The notes beneath the pieces are model-generated. The model was not told the origin of the DNA and searched no databases. It worked only from the letters and a program-made list of their open reading frames with translations. DNA of 41,819 bases, from the NCBI GenBank assembly GCA_050692985.1, contig JBOGVZ010000080.1, forward strand, positions 1 to 41,819, in the 5' to 3' direction. Shown here piece by piece: positions 1 to 7,235 of this stretch; position 1 is the stretch's first letter, and each line of letters begins with the position of its first letter. The stretch is from JBOGVZ01 sp050692985 (GTDB lineage Bacteria; Actinomycetota; UBA4738; CALAEC01). The position numbers were made by a program, and so were the translations under genes.

Positions 1-314
1 AGGTTCGTCAGGATCGCCGCCAGGTCGGCGGTGCGCTCCAGCGCCGGCCCGGAGGTGTGCCGCAGCCCTGCCCCCATCTCGTTGGCCACGATCCCCGCCA
101 GGGTGGTCTTGCCGAGCCCGGGCGGGCCGGAGAACAGCACGTGGTCCAGGGGCTCGTCCCGCTCCTTGGCGCCCTGGACCAGCAGCGCCATCTGCTCCTT
201 GACGCGAGCCTGGCCCACGAACTCGGCCAGCCACTTGGGCCGGAGGGCGGCGTCGAAGTCGACGTCGGGGCCCAGCTCCCGGGCGGCCACCACCCGCTCG
301 GAGGTATCGCTCAT
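1..314 (-). CDS. ruvB: Holliday junction branch-migration ATPase RuvB (5' part only)
   Basis: N-terminal 104 residues of RuvB, the hexameric AAA+ motor that drives branch migration of Holliday junctions together with RuvA. The reading frame starts at ATG 314, which overlaps the ruvA stop by four bases (ATGA), and runs off the left edge of the window. Visible are the RuvB N-terminal signature LRPKWLAEFVGQ and the Walker A motif GPPGLGKTT, followed by the start of the ATPase core (ERTADLAAIL). The Walker B, arginine finger and C-terminal winged helix lie outside the window. It is the third gene of a translationally coupled ruvC-ruvA-ruvB operon, so it should share the SOS-type control in front of ruvC. 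Confidence 0.95.
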   Translation of the reverse strand, partial: MSDTSERVVAARELGPDVDFDAALRPKWLAEFVGQARVKEQMALLVQGAKERDEPLDHVLFSGPPGLGKTTLAGIVANEMGAGLRHTSGPALERTADLAAILTN

Positions 315-880
315 CTGGCTCCCACCTGCTGGAGCGCCCGCCGCAGGAGCTCCTCCACCGGCTCGCCGTCCGGCTCCAGGCCGGCCAGCGCACCCTGGAC
401 CTCCGGCGGCGAAAGCCCCATGCCCAGCAACGCCTCCCTGACCTCGGCCACGGGACCGGCGCCGGGCAGGTCCACCCCTCCGCCCAGCTTCTCCTTGAGG
501 TCGAGGGCGATGCGGGCGGCCACCTTCTTCCCTACCCCCGGGACCACGGTGATGGCGTCGGCATCGCCGTCCAGGACGGCCCGCCGGAGCGCATCGGGCG
601 ACAGCACCGACAGGATCGCCAGGGCCACCTTCGGGCCCACCCCGCTCACCGACAGCAGGAGCTGGAACAGGTCGCGCTCTGCCACCGTGGCGAAGCCGTA
701 CAGCACCAGGGCGTCGTCTCGAACCTGGAGGTGGGTCAGCAGGCGGGCGGTCCGGCCGGCGGGGGGCAGCGCGGCCATCGTGGACGCCGACACCAACAGC
801 TCGTATCCGAGCCCGCCGGCGGCGATCACTGCTCGGCCGGCGCCACGCTCGGCAACGGTTCCCTCCACGAACCCGATCAC
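311..880 (-). CDS. ruvA: Holliday junction DNA helicase subunit RuvA
   Basis: RuvA binds the four-way junction as a tetramer and recruits RuvB. The protein has 189 residues, near the usual 190-200. It begins VIGFVEGTV, the typical OB-fold start (domain I). The helix-hairpin-helix domain follows with VSGVGPKVALAIL and VPGVGKKVAARIALDLK, and a C-terminal domain III with EVREALLGMGLSPPEV. I chose GTG 880 because it matches the family N terminus and overlaps the ruvC stop by four bases (GTGA). An in-frame ATG at 919 would add 13 unlikely residues. The stop overlaps ruvB. Confidence 0.96.
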   Translation of the reverse strand: MIGFVEGTVAERGAGRAVIAAGGLGYELLVSASTMAALPPAGRTARLLTHLQVRDDALVLYGFATVAERDLFQLLLSVSGVGPKVALAILSVLSPDALRRAVLDGDADAITVVPGVGKKVAARIALDLKEKLGGGVDLPGAGPVAEVREALLGMGLSPPEVQGALAGLEPDGEPVEELLRRALQQVGAR

Positions 881-1377
881 CGGACCGCCTCGCGGATCCC
901 GGTCCGGTGGAGGTCGCACACGGCCACCGCGACCGCGTCGGCCGCGTCGGGCTCCCGGGGCACGTCGGTGACCTGATGGAGCCGTCGCAGGGCCAGCCGG
1001 ACCTCCTCCTTGCCTGCCGCCCCGTTGCCGGTGATGGCCATCTTCACGTCGAGCGGGGCGTACTCACGGACGATGATGCCGGCCTCCGCGGCCGCCAGCA
1101 GGATGACGCCGATGGCACGGGCCACGGACATCGCGCTCCCCACGTTCCGGCCCCACATCAGCCGTTCCACGGCGACCGTGTCCGGGTGGTTGTCGGCCAG
1201 GGCCCGGCGGACCGCGCGGTACAGGGTGTGCAGGCGGCTCCCTTCGTCCGTCCCCGCCGGGGTGCGGACCGTGGTGGAGGACAGGACCACCGAACGGCCC
1301 CGGCGGCTCCAGGCCACCGCGGCCAGGCCGGTGGCGGCCATGCCGGGGTCGACCCCGATCACCAGGCGGTCGAACAT
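877..1377 (-). CDS. ruvC: Crossover junction endodeoxyribonuclease RuvC
   Basis: RuvC resolves Holliday junctions by paired nicks. The 166-residue protein has the RNase H-like fold with all four acidic catalytic positions in place: Asp10 in VIGVDPG, Glu71 in VAVERLMWG, and Asp144 and Asp147 in DAADAVAVA. ATG 1377 is the start. A good promoter (TTGTTC, 17 bases, TAGACT) ends six bases before it, so the mRNA is probably leaderless. A LexA-type palindrome covers the start codon. The gene leads the ruvCAB operon and is separated from yebC upstream by 237 bases. Confidence 0.96.
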   Translation of the reverse strand: MFDRLVIGVDPGMAATGLAAVAWSRRGRSVVLSSTTVRTPAGTDEGSRLHTLYRAVRRALADNHPDTVAVERLMWGRNVGSAMSVARAIGVILLAAAEAGIIVREYAPLDVKMAITGNGAAGKEEVRLALRRLHQVTDVPREPDAADAVAVAVCDLHRTGIREAVR

Positions 1378-1384
1378 GTGTTCA
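1371..1384. promoter_or_regulatory. LexA/SOS box over the ruvC start
   Basis: The palindrome CGAAC-ATGT-GTTCA matches the Gram-positive and actinobacterial LexA consensus CGAAC-N4-GTTCG at all but the last base. It spans the presumed transcription start and the ATG of ruvC, directly downstream of the -10 element, where a bound repressor would block initiation. SOS control of ruvC is known in mycobacteria. The site is seen in the sequence; the regulation is inferred. Confidence 0.75.
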
Positions 1385-1412
1385 GTCTAGGGTCGAGGGC
1401 GGGACGGAACAA
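1384..1412 (-). promoter_or_regulatory. ruvC promoter (-35 TTGTTC, -10 TAGACT)
   Basis: On the minus strand TTGTTC (1412-1407) and TAGACT (1389-1384) are 17 bases apart. Only six bases separate TAGACT from the ruvC ATG, which predicts a leaderless transcript. A perfect 10-base palindrome ACACGCGTGT sits at 1418-1427 just upstream of the -35 and could be a further protein-binding site. The rest of 1428-1605 shows no gene. Confidence 0.65.
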
Positions 1413-1605
1413 GGATGACACGCGTGTAATTTACCGTCCGCCGCGAGCGTTCGGGGTGTTCCGTAGACGCCAGAACCGCCTGCCCGGGAGGCCGGAGCCA
1501 TGCGACTCCTCTCCGACCCCCCGGCGCTCAGACGGCTTGCCCGGTCCGGCTGGGAGGGGTCCGGACGTGCCGAGGAGAATGATCGGCCGGCCGGTGCCGC
1601 GACTT

Positions 1606-1626
1606 GAGGGGGATCTATCCCGCCTC
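1606..1626 (-). terminator. Weak hairpin at the yebC stop
   Basis: Nine paired bases with one bulge (GAGG-GGGAT / ATCCC-CCTC) form a hairpin that includes the yebC stop codon. There is no T-tract, so this is only a possible terminator between yebC and ruvC. Confidence 0.25.
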
Positions 1627-2364
1627 GGCCAGGACCTCGTCGGGGATGTCGAAGTTCGAGTGCACGGCCTGGACGTCGTCCAGGTCGTCCAGGGCCTCGA
1701 TCAGCGCCAGCACCTTGCGGGCATCCGAGCCCTCCACCGGCACCGTCGTCTGGGGCAGCATGGTCACCTCGGCGGAGGCGGTCGGCACGCCGGCCTCCTC
1801 GAGCGCGGCTCGCACGGCCTGGAGCGATCCGGCATCGGTGATGACCTGCCACTGGTCGCCCTCCACGGTGAGGTCCAGGGCGCCCGGCTCCAGGACGATC
1901 TCCAAGAGCGCGTCCTCGTCGGGGGCGGCCTGGCGGTCGATGAGCACGACCCCGCGACGGTCGAACATCCAGGCCACGCCGCCGGGGTCGCCCAGGTTCC
2001 CGCCGAGCCTGGTGAAGGTGTGGCGAACCTCCTGGCCGGTCCGGTTGCGGTTGTCGGTCATGGCCTCCACGAGCACGGCCACCCCGCCGGGCCCGTAGCC
2101 CTCGTAGGTCGCCGGCTCGTACCGGGCCCCCTCCAGCTCGCCGCTGCCCCGCTTGATGGCTCGCTCGATGTTCTCCACCGGCACCGAGAAGTCCCTGGCC
2201 TTCTGGACGGCGGACGCCAGGGTGGCGTTGGCCTCGATGTTCCCTCCGCCCTCCCGAGCGGCCACCTCGATGGCCCGCAGCAGCTTGGAGAACATCTTGC
2301 CACGCCGCTGGTCGGTGACGGCCTTCTTGTGCTTGATCGAGGACCACTTGGAGTGACCGGACAT
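1615..2364 (-). CDS. yebC: YebC/PmpR family protein
   Basis: YebC/PmpR-family protein of 249 residues, the usual length. It starts MSGHSKWSSIKHKK, the family hallmark, and contains the conserved GGNIEANATLASAVQKAR and GYGPGGVAVLVEAMTDNRNR segments. Members have been described both as transcriptional regulators (PmpR) and as translation factors that help ribosomes through proline-rich stretches. Which applies here cannot be told from sequence. It lies two bases after pdxT and upstream of ruvCAB, the common actinobacterial arrangement. It is probably transcribed with pdxS/pdxT rather than with ruvC. Confidence 0.95.
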   Translation of the reverse strand: MSGHSKWSSIKHKKAVTDQRRGKMFSKLLRAIEVAAREGGGNIEANATLASAVQKARDFSVPVENIERAIKRGSGELEGARYEPATYEGYGPGGVAVLVEAMTDNRNRTGQEVRHTFTRLGGNLGDPGGVAWMFDRRGVVLIDRQAAPDEDALLEIVLEPGALDLTVEGDQWQVITDAGSLQAVRAALEEAGVPTASAEVTMLPQTTVPVEGSDARKVLALIEALDDLDDVQAVHSNFDIPDEVLAEAG

Positions 2365-2366
2365 CG

Positions 2367-2927
2367 CTAGCCCACCTTCTCCAGGAACCTGCGGTGGAGG
2401 CGGGGGTCACGGGCCAGCTCGGGGTGGAACGAGGCGGCCAGCAGGTTGCCCTGCTCGACGACCACGGGGCGGCCGCCGTGGGTGGCCAGGACCTCGACCC
2501 CGTCTCCGACCGATTCGACCACGGGAGCCCGGATGAACACCGCCCGCACCGGCCCATCCTCCCCGGCCACCTCCACGTCGGCCTCGAACGAGTCCACCTG
2601 CCGCCCGTAGGCGTTGCGCACCACCGTCACGTCAACGAGCGATAGCAGCGGCTCACCGTCCACGACCTGGCGGGCCATCACGATCATGCCGGCACACGTG
2701 CCGAACACCGGCATGCCCGCCTGGGCCCGCTCCCGGATCGGCCGGACCATGCCATAGCGCCGGGCCAGCCGACCGATCGTGGTGCTCTCGCCCCCGGGGA
2801 TGGCCAGGCAATCCACCCCCGCCAGCTCGTCGAGGGTGCGCACCAGCACCGGGGTGGCGCCGAGGTCCGAGAGGACCGCGGCGTGCTCCCGGAAGTCTCC
2901 CTGCAACGCCAGGACGCCCGCCTTCAT
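2367..2927 (-). CDS. pdxT: Pyridoxal 5'-phosphate synthase glutaminase subunit PdxT
   Basis: PdxT is the class I glutaminase that feeds ammonia to PdxS in the ribose-5-phosphate-dependent synthesis of pyridoxal phosphate. The 186-residue protein shows the catalytic triad: Cys78 in FGTCAGMI, and His168 and Glu170 in FHPEL. The PdxT-specific AIPGGESTTIGRL loop lies near residues 42-54. ATG 2927 gives the typical MKAGVLALQGDFREH start; the open frame continues upstream without family similarity. It is separated from pdxS by one membrane-protein gene and runs into yebC after two bases. Confidence 0.95.
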   Translation of the reverse strand: MKAGVLALQGDFREHAAVLSDLGATPVLVRTLDELAGVDCLAIPGGESTTIGRLARRYGMVRPIRERAQAGMPVFGTCAGMIVMARQVVDGEPLLSLVDVTVVRNAYGRQVDSFEADVEVAGEDGPVRAVFIRAPVVESVGDGVEVLATHGGRPVVVEQGNLLAASFHPELARDPRLHRRFLEKVG

Positions 2928-2973
2928 GCCGCCCACATGATAGGAGGACGGCTCGCTCGGTGACCGGGCTCCT

Positions 2974-3600
2974 CTAGGTGGCCCGGCCGACGGCGCGGCG
3001 GCCCTGGCGGAGGTGCCACCACAGCACCGGACCGCCGGCCACCAGGAAGATGGCCCCGTCGAGGGCGTCGCGGGCCGCCTCCCGTGGCGTCGGGAAGCAA
3101 TGTCTCTCTCCGGCCTCGAGCTCCACCTCGGCCGGGGCGATGCCCTGCTCCGCCACCTCGGGCGGCCCGAGCGGGACCACTGCCCGGTCGCAGTGGGGGA
3201 TCGCCGCATCCGCGCCCGCCGATAGAACGGCCACCGACCCCCCCAGGACGAAGCCCAGGGCCACCAACGAGACCATGTAGAAGTACAGGGCCCGGCCCCA
3301 GAAGACCGCCGGTGGCGAGGCGGCCTCGCCCCGGCGGGCCTCCCGCAGGTTCCACCACAGCACGAGTGCCCCGGGGATGGCGAAGGCCAGGGCGTGCAGC
3401 ATCCCCCGCAGCCCGTCCCGAGCCTCCTCGAACTCCCGCGGGAGCACCAGGGTCCGAACGGCGAACAGGAAGGCGATCAGGCCCCCCAGCAGTAGCCCCA
3501 CGCCGATCACCGCGGCCACGTAGTGGTAGAGCTGGGAGATCACGTACGCCCCCCGGCCGGGGGCGGGGCCGGCCTCCGGCCGCTCCCGGGCCTCGCTCAC
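2974..3600 (-). CDS. Four-helix membrane protein with two-fold internal repeat, between pdxS and pdxT
   Basis: Unnamed integral membrane protein of 208 residues. GTG 3600 is chosen because it overlaps the pdxS stop (GTGA). After about 18 Pro/Gly-rich residues come four predicted helices in two similar halves. Each half starts with an aromatic motif (LYHYVAAVIGVGLLLGG; LYFYMVSLVALGFVLGG) and ends in LVLWWNLREARRG or PVLWWHLRQGRRA. Between helices 3 and 4 is an acidic extramembrane loop with two cysteines. The repeated layout resembles DUF5671-type membrane proteins, a tentative link. Coupling to pdxS and closeness to pdxT suggest coexpression, but no role in vitamin B6 synthesis is shown. Confidence 0.8.
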   Translation of the reverse strand: MSEARERPEAGPAPGRGAYVISQLYHYVAAVIGVGLLLGGLIAFLFAVRTLVLPREFEEARDGLRGMLHALAFAIPGALVLWWNLREARRGEAASPPAVFWGRALYFYMVSLVALGFVLGGSVAVLSAGADAAIPHCDRAVVPLGPPEVAEQGIAPAEVELEAGERHCFPTPREAARDALDGAIFLVAGGPVLWWHLRQGRRAVGRAT

Positions 3601-4484
3601 CAGCCGCGGGTCTGGAGCAGACCGTCCTCGCCGAGCTCGGCGATGTCGAGCCCTCGCATGGGCTCGCCCAGGCCTCGGGAGACCTTGGCCAGCACGTCGG
3701 GATCGTTGAAGTACGTCGTGGCCTCCACGATGGCCCGGGCCCGGCTCGCCGGGTCGGCCGACTTGAAGATGCCCGAACCCACGAACACTCCGTCCACGCC
3801 GAGCTGCATCATCAGGGCGGCATCGGCGGGGGTGGCCAGACCCCCGGCGGCGAAGTTCACCACGGGCAGCTTCCCGGTGGCGGCCACCTGGCGCGCCAGC
3901 TCCAGGGGCGCGCCCAGCTCCTTGGACGCCGAGAGCACCTCGTCCTCCCGCATCCCGTGGAGCTTGGCCATCTGGGCGTTGATCGTGCGCACGTGTCGCA
4001 CGGCCTCGACCACGTTCCCGGTCCCGGCCTCGCCCTTCGTGCGGATCATGGCCGCGCCTTCGGCGATCCGTCGCAGCGCCTCGCCCAGGTCCCTGGCACC
4101 GCACACGAACGGGACCGTGAAGTCCCACTTGTTGATGTGGTGGGACTCGTCGGCCGGGGTCAGCACCTCGCTCTCGTCGACGTAGTCGGCACCCAGCGAC
4201 TGGAGGATCTGGGCCTCGACGAAGTGCCCGATGCGGCACTTGGCCATGACCGGGACCGTGACCGCCTCCATGATCTCCTGGACCTTGGTGGGGTCGGCCA
4301 TGCGGGCCACGCCGCCCTCGGCCCGGATGTCCGCGGGGACGCGCTCCAGGGCCATGACCGCCACCGCCCCCGCTTCTTCGGCGATCTTCGCCTGCTCGGC
4401 GGTGGTGACGTCCATGATCACCCCGCCCTTGAGCATCTCGGCAAGCCCGGCCTTCACCCGGAAGGTCCCGGTCTCCTCGTCCAT
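3597..4484 (-). CDS. pdxS: Pyridoxal 5'-phosphate synthase lyase subunit PdxS
   Basis: PdxS (295 residues) is the TIM-barrel subunit that condenses ribose 5-phosphate, glyceraldehyde 3-phosphate and PdxT-derived ammonia into pyridoxal phosphate. Family landmarks are VKAGLAEMLKGGVIMDV at the N terminus, Lys82 in VMAKCRIGHF (the Schiff-base lysine), DESEVLTPADE, the second active-site lysine in IRTKGEAGTGN, and GGLATPADAALMMQLG. ATG 4484 is preferred: it follows a G-rich ribosome-binding site (GGGGGGTGAC) and gives the usual N terminus. A TATCCT -10 candidate lies at 4512-4507. First gene of the pdxS-membrane protein-pdxT-yebC unit. Confidence 0.96.
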   Translation of the reverse strand: MDEETGTFRVKAGLAEMLKGGVIMDVTTAEQAKIAEEAGAVAVMALERVPADIRAEGGVARMADPTKVQEIMEAVTVPVMAKCRIGHFVEAQILQSLGADYVDESEVLTPADESHHINKWDFTVPFVCGARDLGEALRRIAEGAAMIRTKGEAGTGNVVEAVRHVRTINAQMAKLHGMREDEVLSASKELGAPLELARQVAATGKLPVVNFAAGGLATPADAALMMQLGVDGVFVGSGIFKSADPASRARAIVEATTYFNDPDVLAKVSRGLGEPMRGLDIAELGEDGLLQTRGW

Positions 4485-4529
4485 GTCACCCCCCTGTGTC
4501 ACCCACAGGATACGGCGATGCGGGGCCGG

Positions 4530-4553
4530 GTGACGGCCCCGTGGGGCCGTCAC
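4530..4553 (-). terminator. Strong hairpin after the DUF3048 gene
   Basis: A perfect 11-base inverted repeat GTGACGGCCCC / GGGGCCGTCAC separated by two bases lies 20 bases past the DUF3048 stop and upstream of the pdxS promoter region. No T-tract follows, as is common for actinobacterial terminators. A hairpin with the same GTGACGG outer stem occurs at 27857-27881. Confidence 0.6.
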
Positions 4554-4572
4554 CGGCGGCGCTCCCGCCCGG

Positions 4573-5610
4573 TCAGGAGAACTCGGGCGGCGCCGGGGCG
4601 TCGGTCGGGAACAGCTCCACCCACGTGGTGCCCGGGGCCAGGGCGATCTCCTCGCCCCGACGGTTCAGGAACGTGGTGATCTCGTCCGGGGAGCCGCGGT
4701 GCCAGGTGCCCACGATGGCCCGGCCGTTCCGGAACACAATGGCCTCCCCCCTGCCGATCACGTCGTAGTTGGGAACGGTGTTGCCGGCCGCGTCGGTGAT
4801 CCTGGTGGATGTCCGGTCCACCAGCTGCACCACCACGTTCGTGGCCGCCACCTGGTCACCGCTCTCCACGGTGTGCGGCGTCTCCCCGTGGAACCGGAGG
4901 TACCGGTTCCCGGCCCGCTCGTACCGCCACAACACGTCGGCCGCCGGGGAGAAGTCCAGGTGAAGCTCACGCCCCCGCCGGGAACCCCGGCGCTCGAGGT
5001 CCTCGTCGTAGGTGAACAGCGGCTCGGGCGGGTCGCCGCCGCCGCCGGCCCGGTACAGGGTCCGGGTCGAGGTGAACACGTCGTGGGGAGCCGAGCGCGC
5101 CGGATCGCGAGGGCAGGGCTCGGGGTTCTGGTTGCAGTTGATGTCCTCCAGCCCGGCCCGGGCGATGGCGTTCACCACCGCCTGCACGCTGCCGGCATGG
5201 ACGAACAGGGGATCGCCGAGCTGCTGGATCACCGGCGCGTCCACCGGGCGGGCGCTGCGGACCGGGCCCAGCCGGGGGGCGTCGCTGCACTGGTACACCG
5301 CGATGAACCGGGTGATGCCGCCCTCGGCCTCCTGCTCGTAGACGACGTCGGCCTCGGCCAGCCCGGCCTGGGGCCGCGCCTCGGAGATGTTCTCGATCTT
5401 CACGGCCAGGGCCCGCCGTGCGGCCGGCTTCTCGCGCTCGGTCTCTTCCCCGGTCAGGGGGCAGACCACCGGCTCCGCGGTGAAGGGGTTCTGGATGAGG
5501 GGCTCGTCCGGGGCCTTGGTCAGCAGCCGGTAGCCGACGAAGGCGGCGCCGGCCAGGACCACGACCGCCAGGATGCCGGCCATGGTCTTCGCACGGGTTG
5601 ACAGAGCCAC
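4573..5610 (-). CDS. DUF3048 (YerB-like) membrane-anchored protein
   Basis: Extracytoplasmic protein of 345 residues with one N-terminal membrane anchor (MAGILAVVVLAGAAFVGYRLL) and the two-part DUF3048 family fold. Family signatures visible are CPLTGEE, ALAVKIEN, ARPQAGLAEADVVYE and EGGITRFIAVYQ in the N-terminal part, and GTWHRGSPDE with TWVELFP in the C-terminal part. GTG 5610 is supported by GGAGG seven bases upstream and by its own promoter (TTGAAG-17-TATCCT). The molecular function of the family is not established. It follows htpX in the same direction. Confidence 0.88.
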   Translation of the reverse strand: MALSTRAKTMAGILAVVVLAGAAFVGYRLLTKAPDEPLIQNPFTAEPVVCPLTGEETEREKPAARRALAVKIENISEARPQAGLAEADVVYEQEAEGGITRFIAVYQCSDAPRLGPVRSARPVDAPVIQQLGDPLFVHAGSVQAVVNAIARAGLEDINCNQNPEPCPRDPARSAPHDVFTSTRTLYRAGGGGDPPEPLFTYDEDLERRGSRRGRELHLDFSPAADVLWRYERAGNRYLRFHGETPHTVESGDQVAATNVVVQLVDRTSTRITDAAGNTVPNYDVIGRGEAIVFRNGRAIVGTWHRGSPDEITTFLNRRGEEIALAPGTTWVELFPTDAPAPPEFS

Positions 5611-5653
5611 GCTGGTACCTCCTGAGGGTTGGGGGGACGGGGATCGGTGGGCC

Positions 5654-5682
5654 AGGATACTTGCCCCTCCCGGGGACTTCAA
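5654..5682 (-). promoter_or_regulatory. Promoter of the DUF3048 gene
   Basis: Minus-strand TTGAAG (5682-5677) and TATCCT (5659-5654) are exactly 17 bases apart, in the 80-base gap after htpX. The predicted start near 5646 leaves a leader of about 36 bases containing the GGAGG ribosome-binding site. Confidence 0.6.
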
Positions 5683-5690
5683 ACATGCAA

Positions 5691-6599
5691 CTACATCTCC
5701 TCGAGGGCCCGGATCCGGTCCTCGATGGGCGGGTGGCTGGAGAACAGGCGCTCGATGCGGCTGTGGCCCTCCCCCACCGCCCGGGACGGCTGCGAGAACC
5801 ACAGGTGCGCGGTGGCGTTGTTGGCCCCCCGGCGCATCGTGTTCGGGGCGGCCCCGATCTTGCGGAGCGCTGCCGCCAACCCCGGGGGGTAGCGGGTCAG
5901 CAGCGCGCCGTTCGCGTCGGCCAGGTACTCCCGGCGCCGGGAGACCGCCAGCCGGATGAGCTGGGCCACGATCGGGGCCAGGATCGCCAGCACCAGCCCC
6001 ACCAGGGCCAGGATGGCGAACCCCCCTCCGCCGCCGCGGCCCCGGCCGCCCCGGCGCCCCATCCCACCCCAGAAGAACATCCGCCCGGTCCAGTCGGACA
6101 GGAGCACGATGACACCCACCAGCGTGGCCACCAGCGTTCCCACCAGGATGTCGCGGTTCGTGACGTGAGAGAGCTCGTGGGCGACGACGCCTTCCAGCTC
6201 GACCCGGTTGGTGGTGTCGAGGAGACCCTGGGTCACGGCGATCGAGGAGTGCTGGGGGTTCCGGCCCGTCGCGAAGGCGTTCGGGGCCTCCTCGGGGACC
6301 ACGTACACGTCGGGCTTGGGCGTCCCCGCCGCGATGCACAGCCCATCGACGACGTTGTGGAGGCGGGGCTCCTCCTCTGGCGTGACCTTCCGGGCCCCGG
6401 TGGCCCGCAGCACGATCCGGTCGCCGTACCGGTACGAGGACCATGACATGGCCAGGGCGATGGCCAGGGCGATGGCGGCGCCGGCCCACCCGAACTGGAA
6501 CAGGTAGCCGAACAGGTAGCCGAGCCCCACGGCCACGGCCAGGACCACCACGATCAGCAGGATCGACTTCCAGCGGTTGCGGGTGATCTGCTCGTACAA
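5691..6599 (-). CDS. htpX: HtpX-family M48 zinc metalloprotease
   Basis: Integral-membrane quality-control protease of 302 residues. It has two N-terminal membrane segments (about residues 12-55), the zinc motif HELSH, two further hydrophobic segments around a glycine-rich loop, and the third zinc ligand in REYLADANGALLTRYP. The start is TTG 6599, three bases after the lemA stop. Its encoded N terminus LYEQITRNRWKS matches the usual MYEQI start of HtpX, so the TTG is convincing and implies translational coupling. The lemA-htpX pairing is common. Confidence 0.93.
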   Translation of the reverse strand: MYEQITRNRWKSILLIVVVLAVAVGLGYLFGYLFQFGWAGAAIALAIALAMSWSSYRYGDRIVLRATGARKVTPEEEPRLHNVVDGLCIAAGTPKPDVYVVPEEAPNAFATGRNPQHSSIAVTQGLLDTTNRVELEGVVAHELSHVTNRDILVGTLVATLVGVIVLLSDWTGRMFFWGGMGRRGGRGRGGGGGFAILALVGLVLAILAPIVAQLIRLAVSRRREYLADANGALLTRYPPGLAAALRKIGAAPNTMRRGANNATAHLWFSQPSRAVGEGHSRIERLFSSHPPIEDRIRALEEM

Positions 6600-6602
6600 G
6601 CT

Positions 6603-7154
6603 CTACACGTCGACGGTGACGGCGCCGCGGGAGTCGTCCTCGGCCTCGAAGAACTCCCGCGGGGTGAACCCGGTCGCCCGGGCCACGATGGACGAGGGGA
6701 ACTGCTGGATCCGGGTGTTCAGCTTCATCACCTGGTCGTTGTAGAACTGCCTGGCGAAGGCGATCTTGCTCTCGGTGGCGGTCAGCTCCTCCTGGAGCGC
6801 CAGGAAGTTCTCGCTGGCCCGAAGCTCCGGGTACGCCTCGGCCACGGCCAGCAGGCGGCCGATCGTCTGGGTCAGCTCGGTCTCGGCCTGGGCCTGCTCC
6901 TGCACCGTCCGGGCGGCGATCCCCCGGCTGCGGGCCTCGGTGATGCGCTCGAACAGCTGGCGCTCGTGGGCCGCGTACCCCTGGACCGTCTTCACCAGGT
7001 TGGGGATCAGGTCGTACCGCCGGCGGAGCTGCACGTCGATGCCCGCCCAGGCGTTGTTCACGCGGTTCCGGTGCCGGACCAGCGCGTTGAAGATCAGGAT
7101 CCCGTACAGGAGGACGAACCCCACGAGCCCCACGGCGATCCACAGGCCGAGCAC
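6603..7154 (-). CDS. lemA: LemA family protein
   Basis: LemA protein of 183 residues: one N-terminal transmembrane helix (LWIAVGLVGFVLLYGILIFN) followed by a long helical domain. The family motif RRYDLIPNLVKTVQGYA and the C-terminal YNDQVMKLNTRIQQFPSSIVA are both present. GTG 7154 is the start: TACCAT lies seven bases before it, which fits a leaderless mRNA. The upstream gap is shared with the divergent znuA promoter. The biochemical role of LemA is not settled; its steady partner is an HtpX-like protease, as here. Confidence 0.93.
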   Translation of the reverse strand: MLGLWIAVGLVGFVLLYGILIFNALVRHRNRVNNAWAGIDVQLRRRYDLIPNLVKTVQGYAAHERQLFERITEARSRGIAARTVQEQAQAETELTQTIGRLLAVAEAYPELRASENFLALQEELTATESKIAFARQFYNDQVMKLNTRIQQFPSSIVARATGFTPREFFEAEDDSRGAVTVDV

Positions 7155-7161
7155 GGCCCGA

Positions 7162-7167
7162 ATGGTA
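7162..7167 (-). promoter_or_regulatory. -10 element of lemA (leaderless)
   Basis: TACCAT on the minus strand, seven bases before GTG 7154. No good -35 is seen. Confidence 0.45.
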
Positions 7168-7212
7168 GCAGGCCCTCGGGGACGAACCCCCAGGCGGCTT
7201 GCGCTCCCGATA

Positions 7213-7233
7213 TGAGAGTGATAATCATTCTCA
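7213..7233. promoter_or_regulatory. Zur box and -10 of the zinc-uptake operon
   Basis: A 21-base palindrome, TGAGAGTGAT-A-ATCATTCTCA, has nine of ten arm positions complementary and the TGA...ATNAT...TCA shape of Fur/Zur operators. It contains a GATAAT -10 candidate (7220-7225), with a start expected near 7233, and ends two bases before the znuA ATG. Since zur is the last gene of the operon, this points to zinc-dependent autoregulated repression. Confidence 0.85.
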
Positions 7234-7235
7234 CA

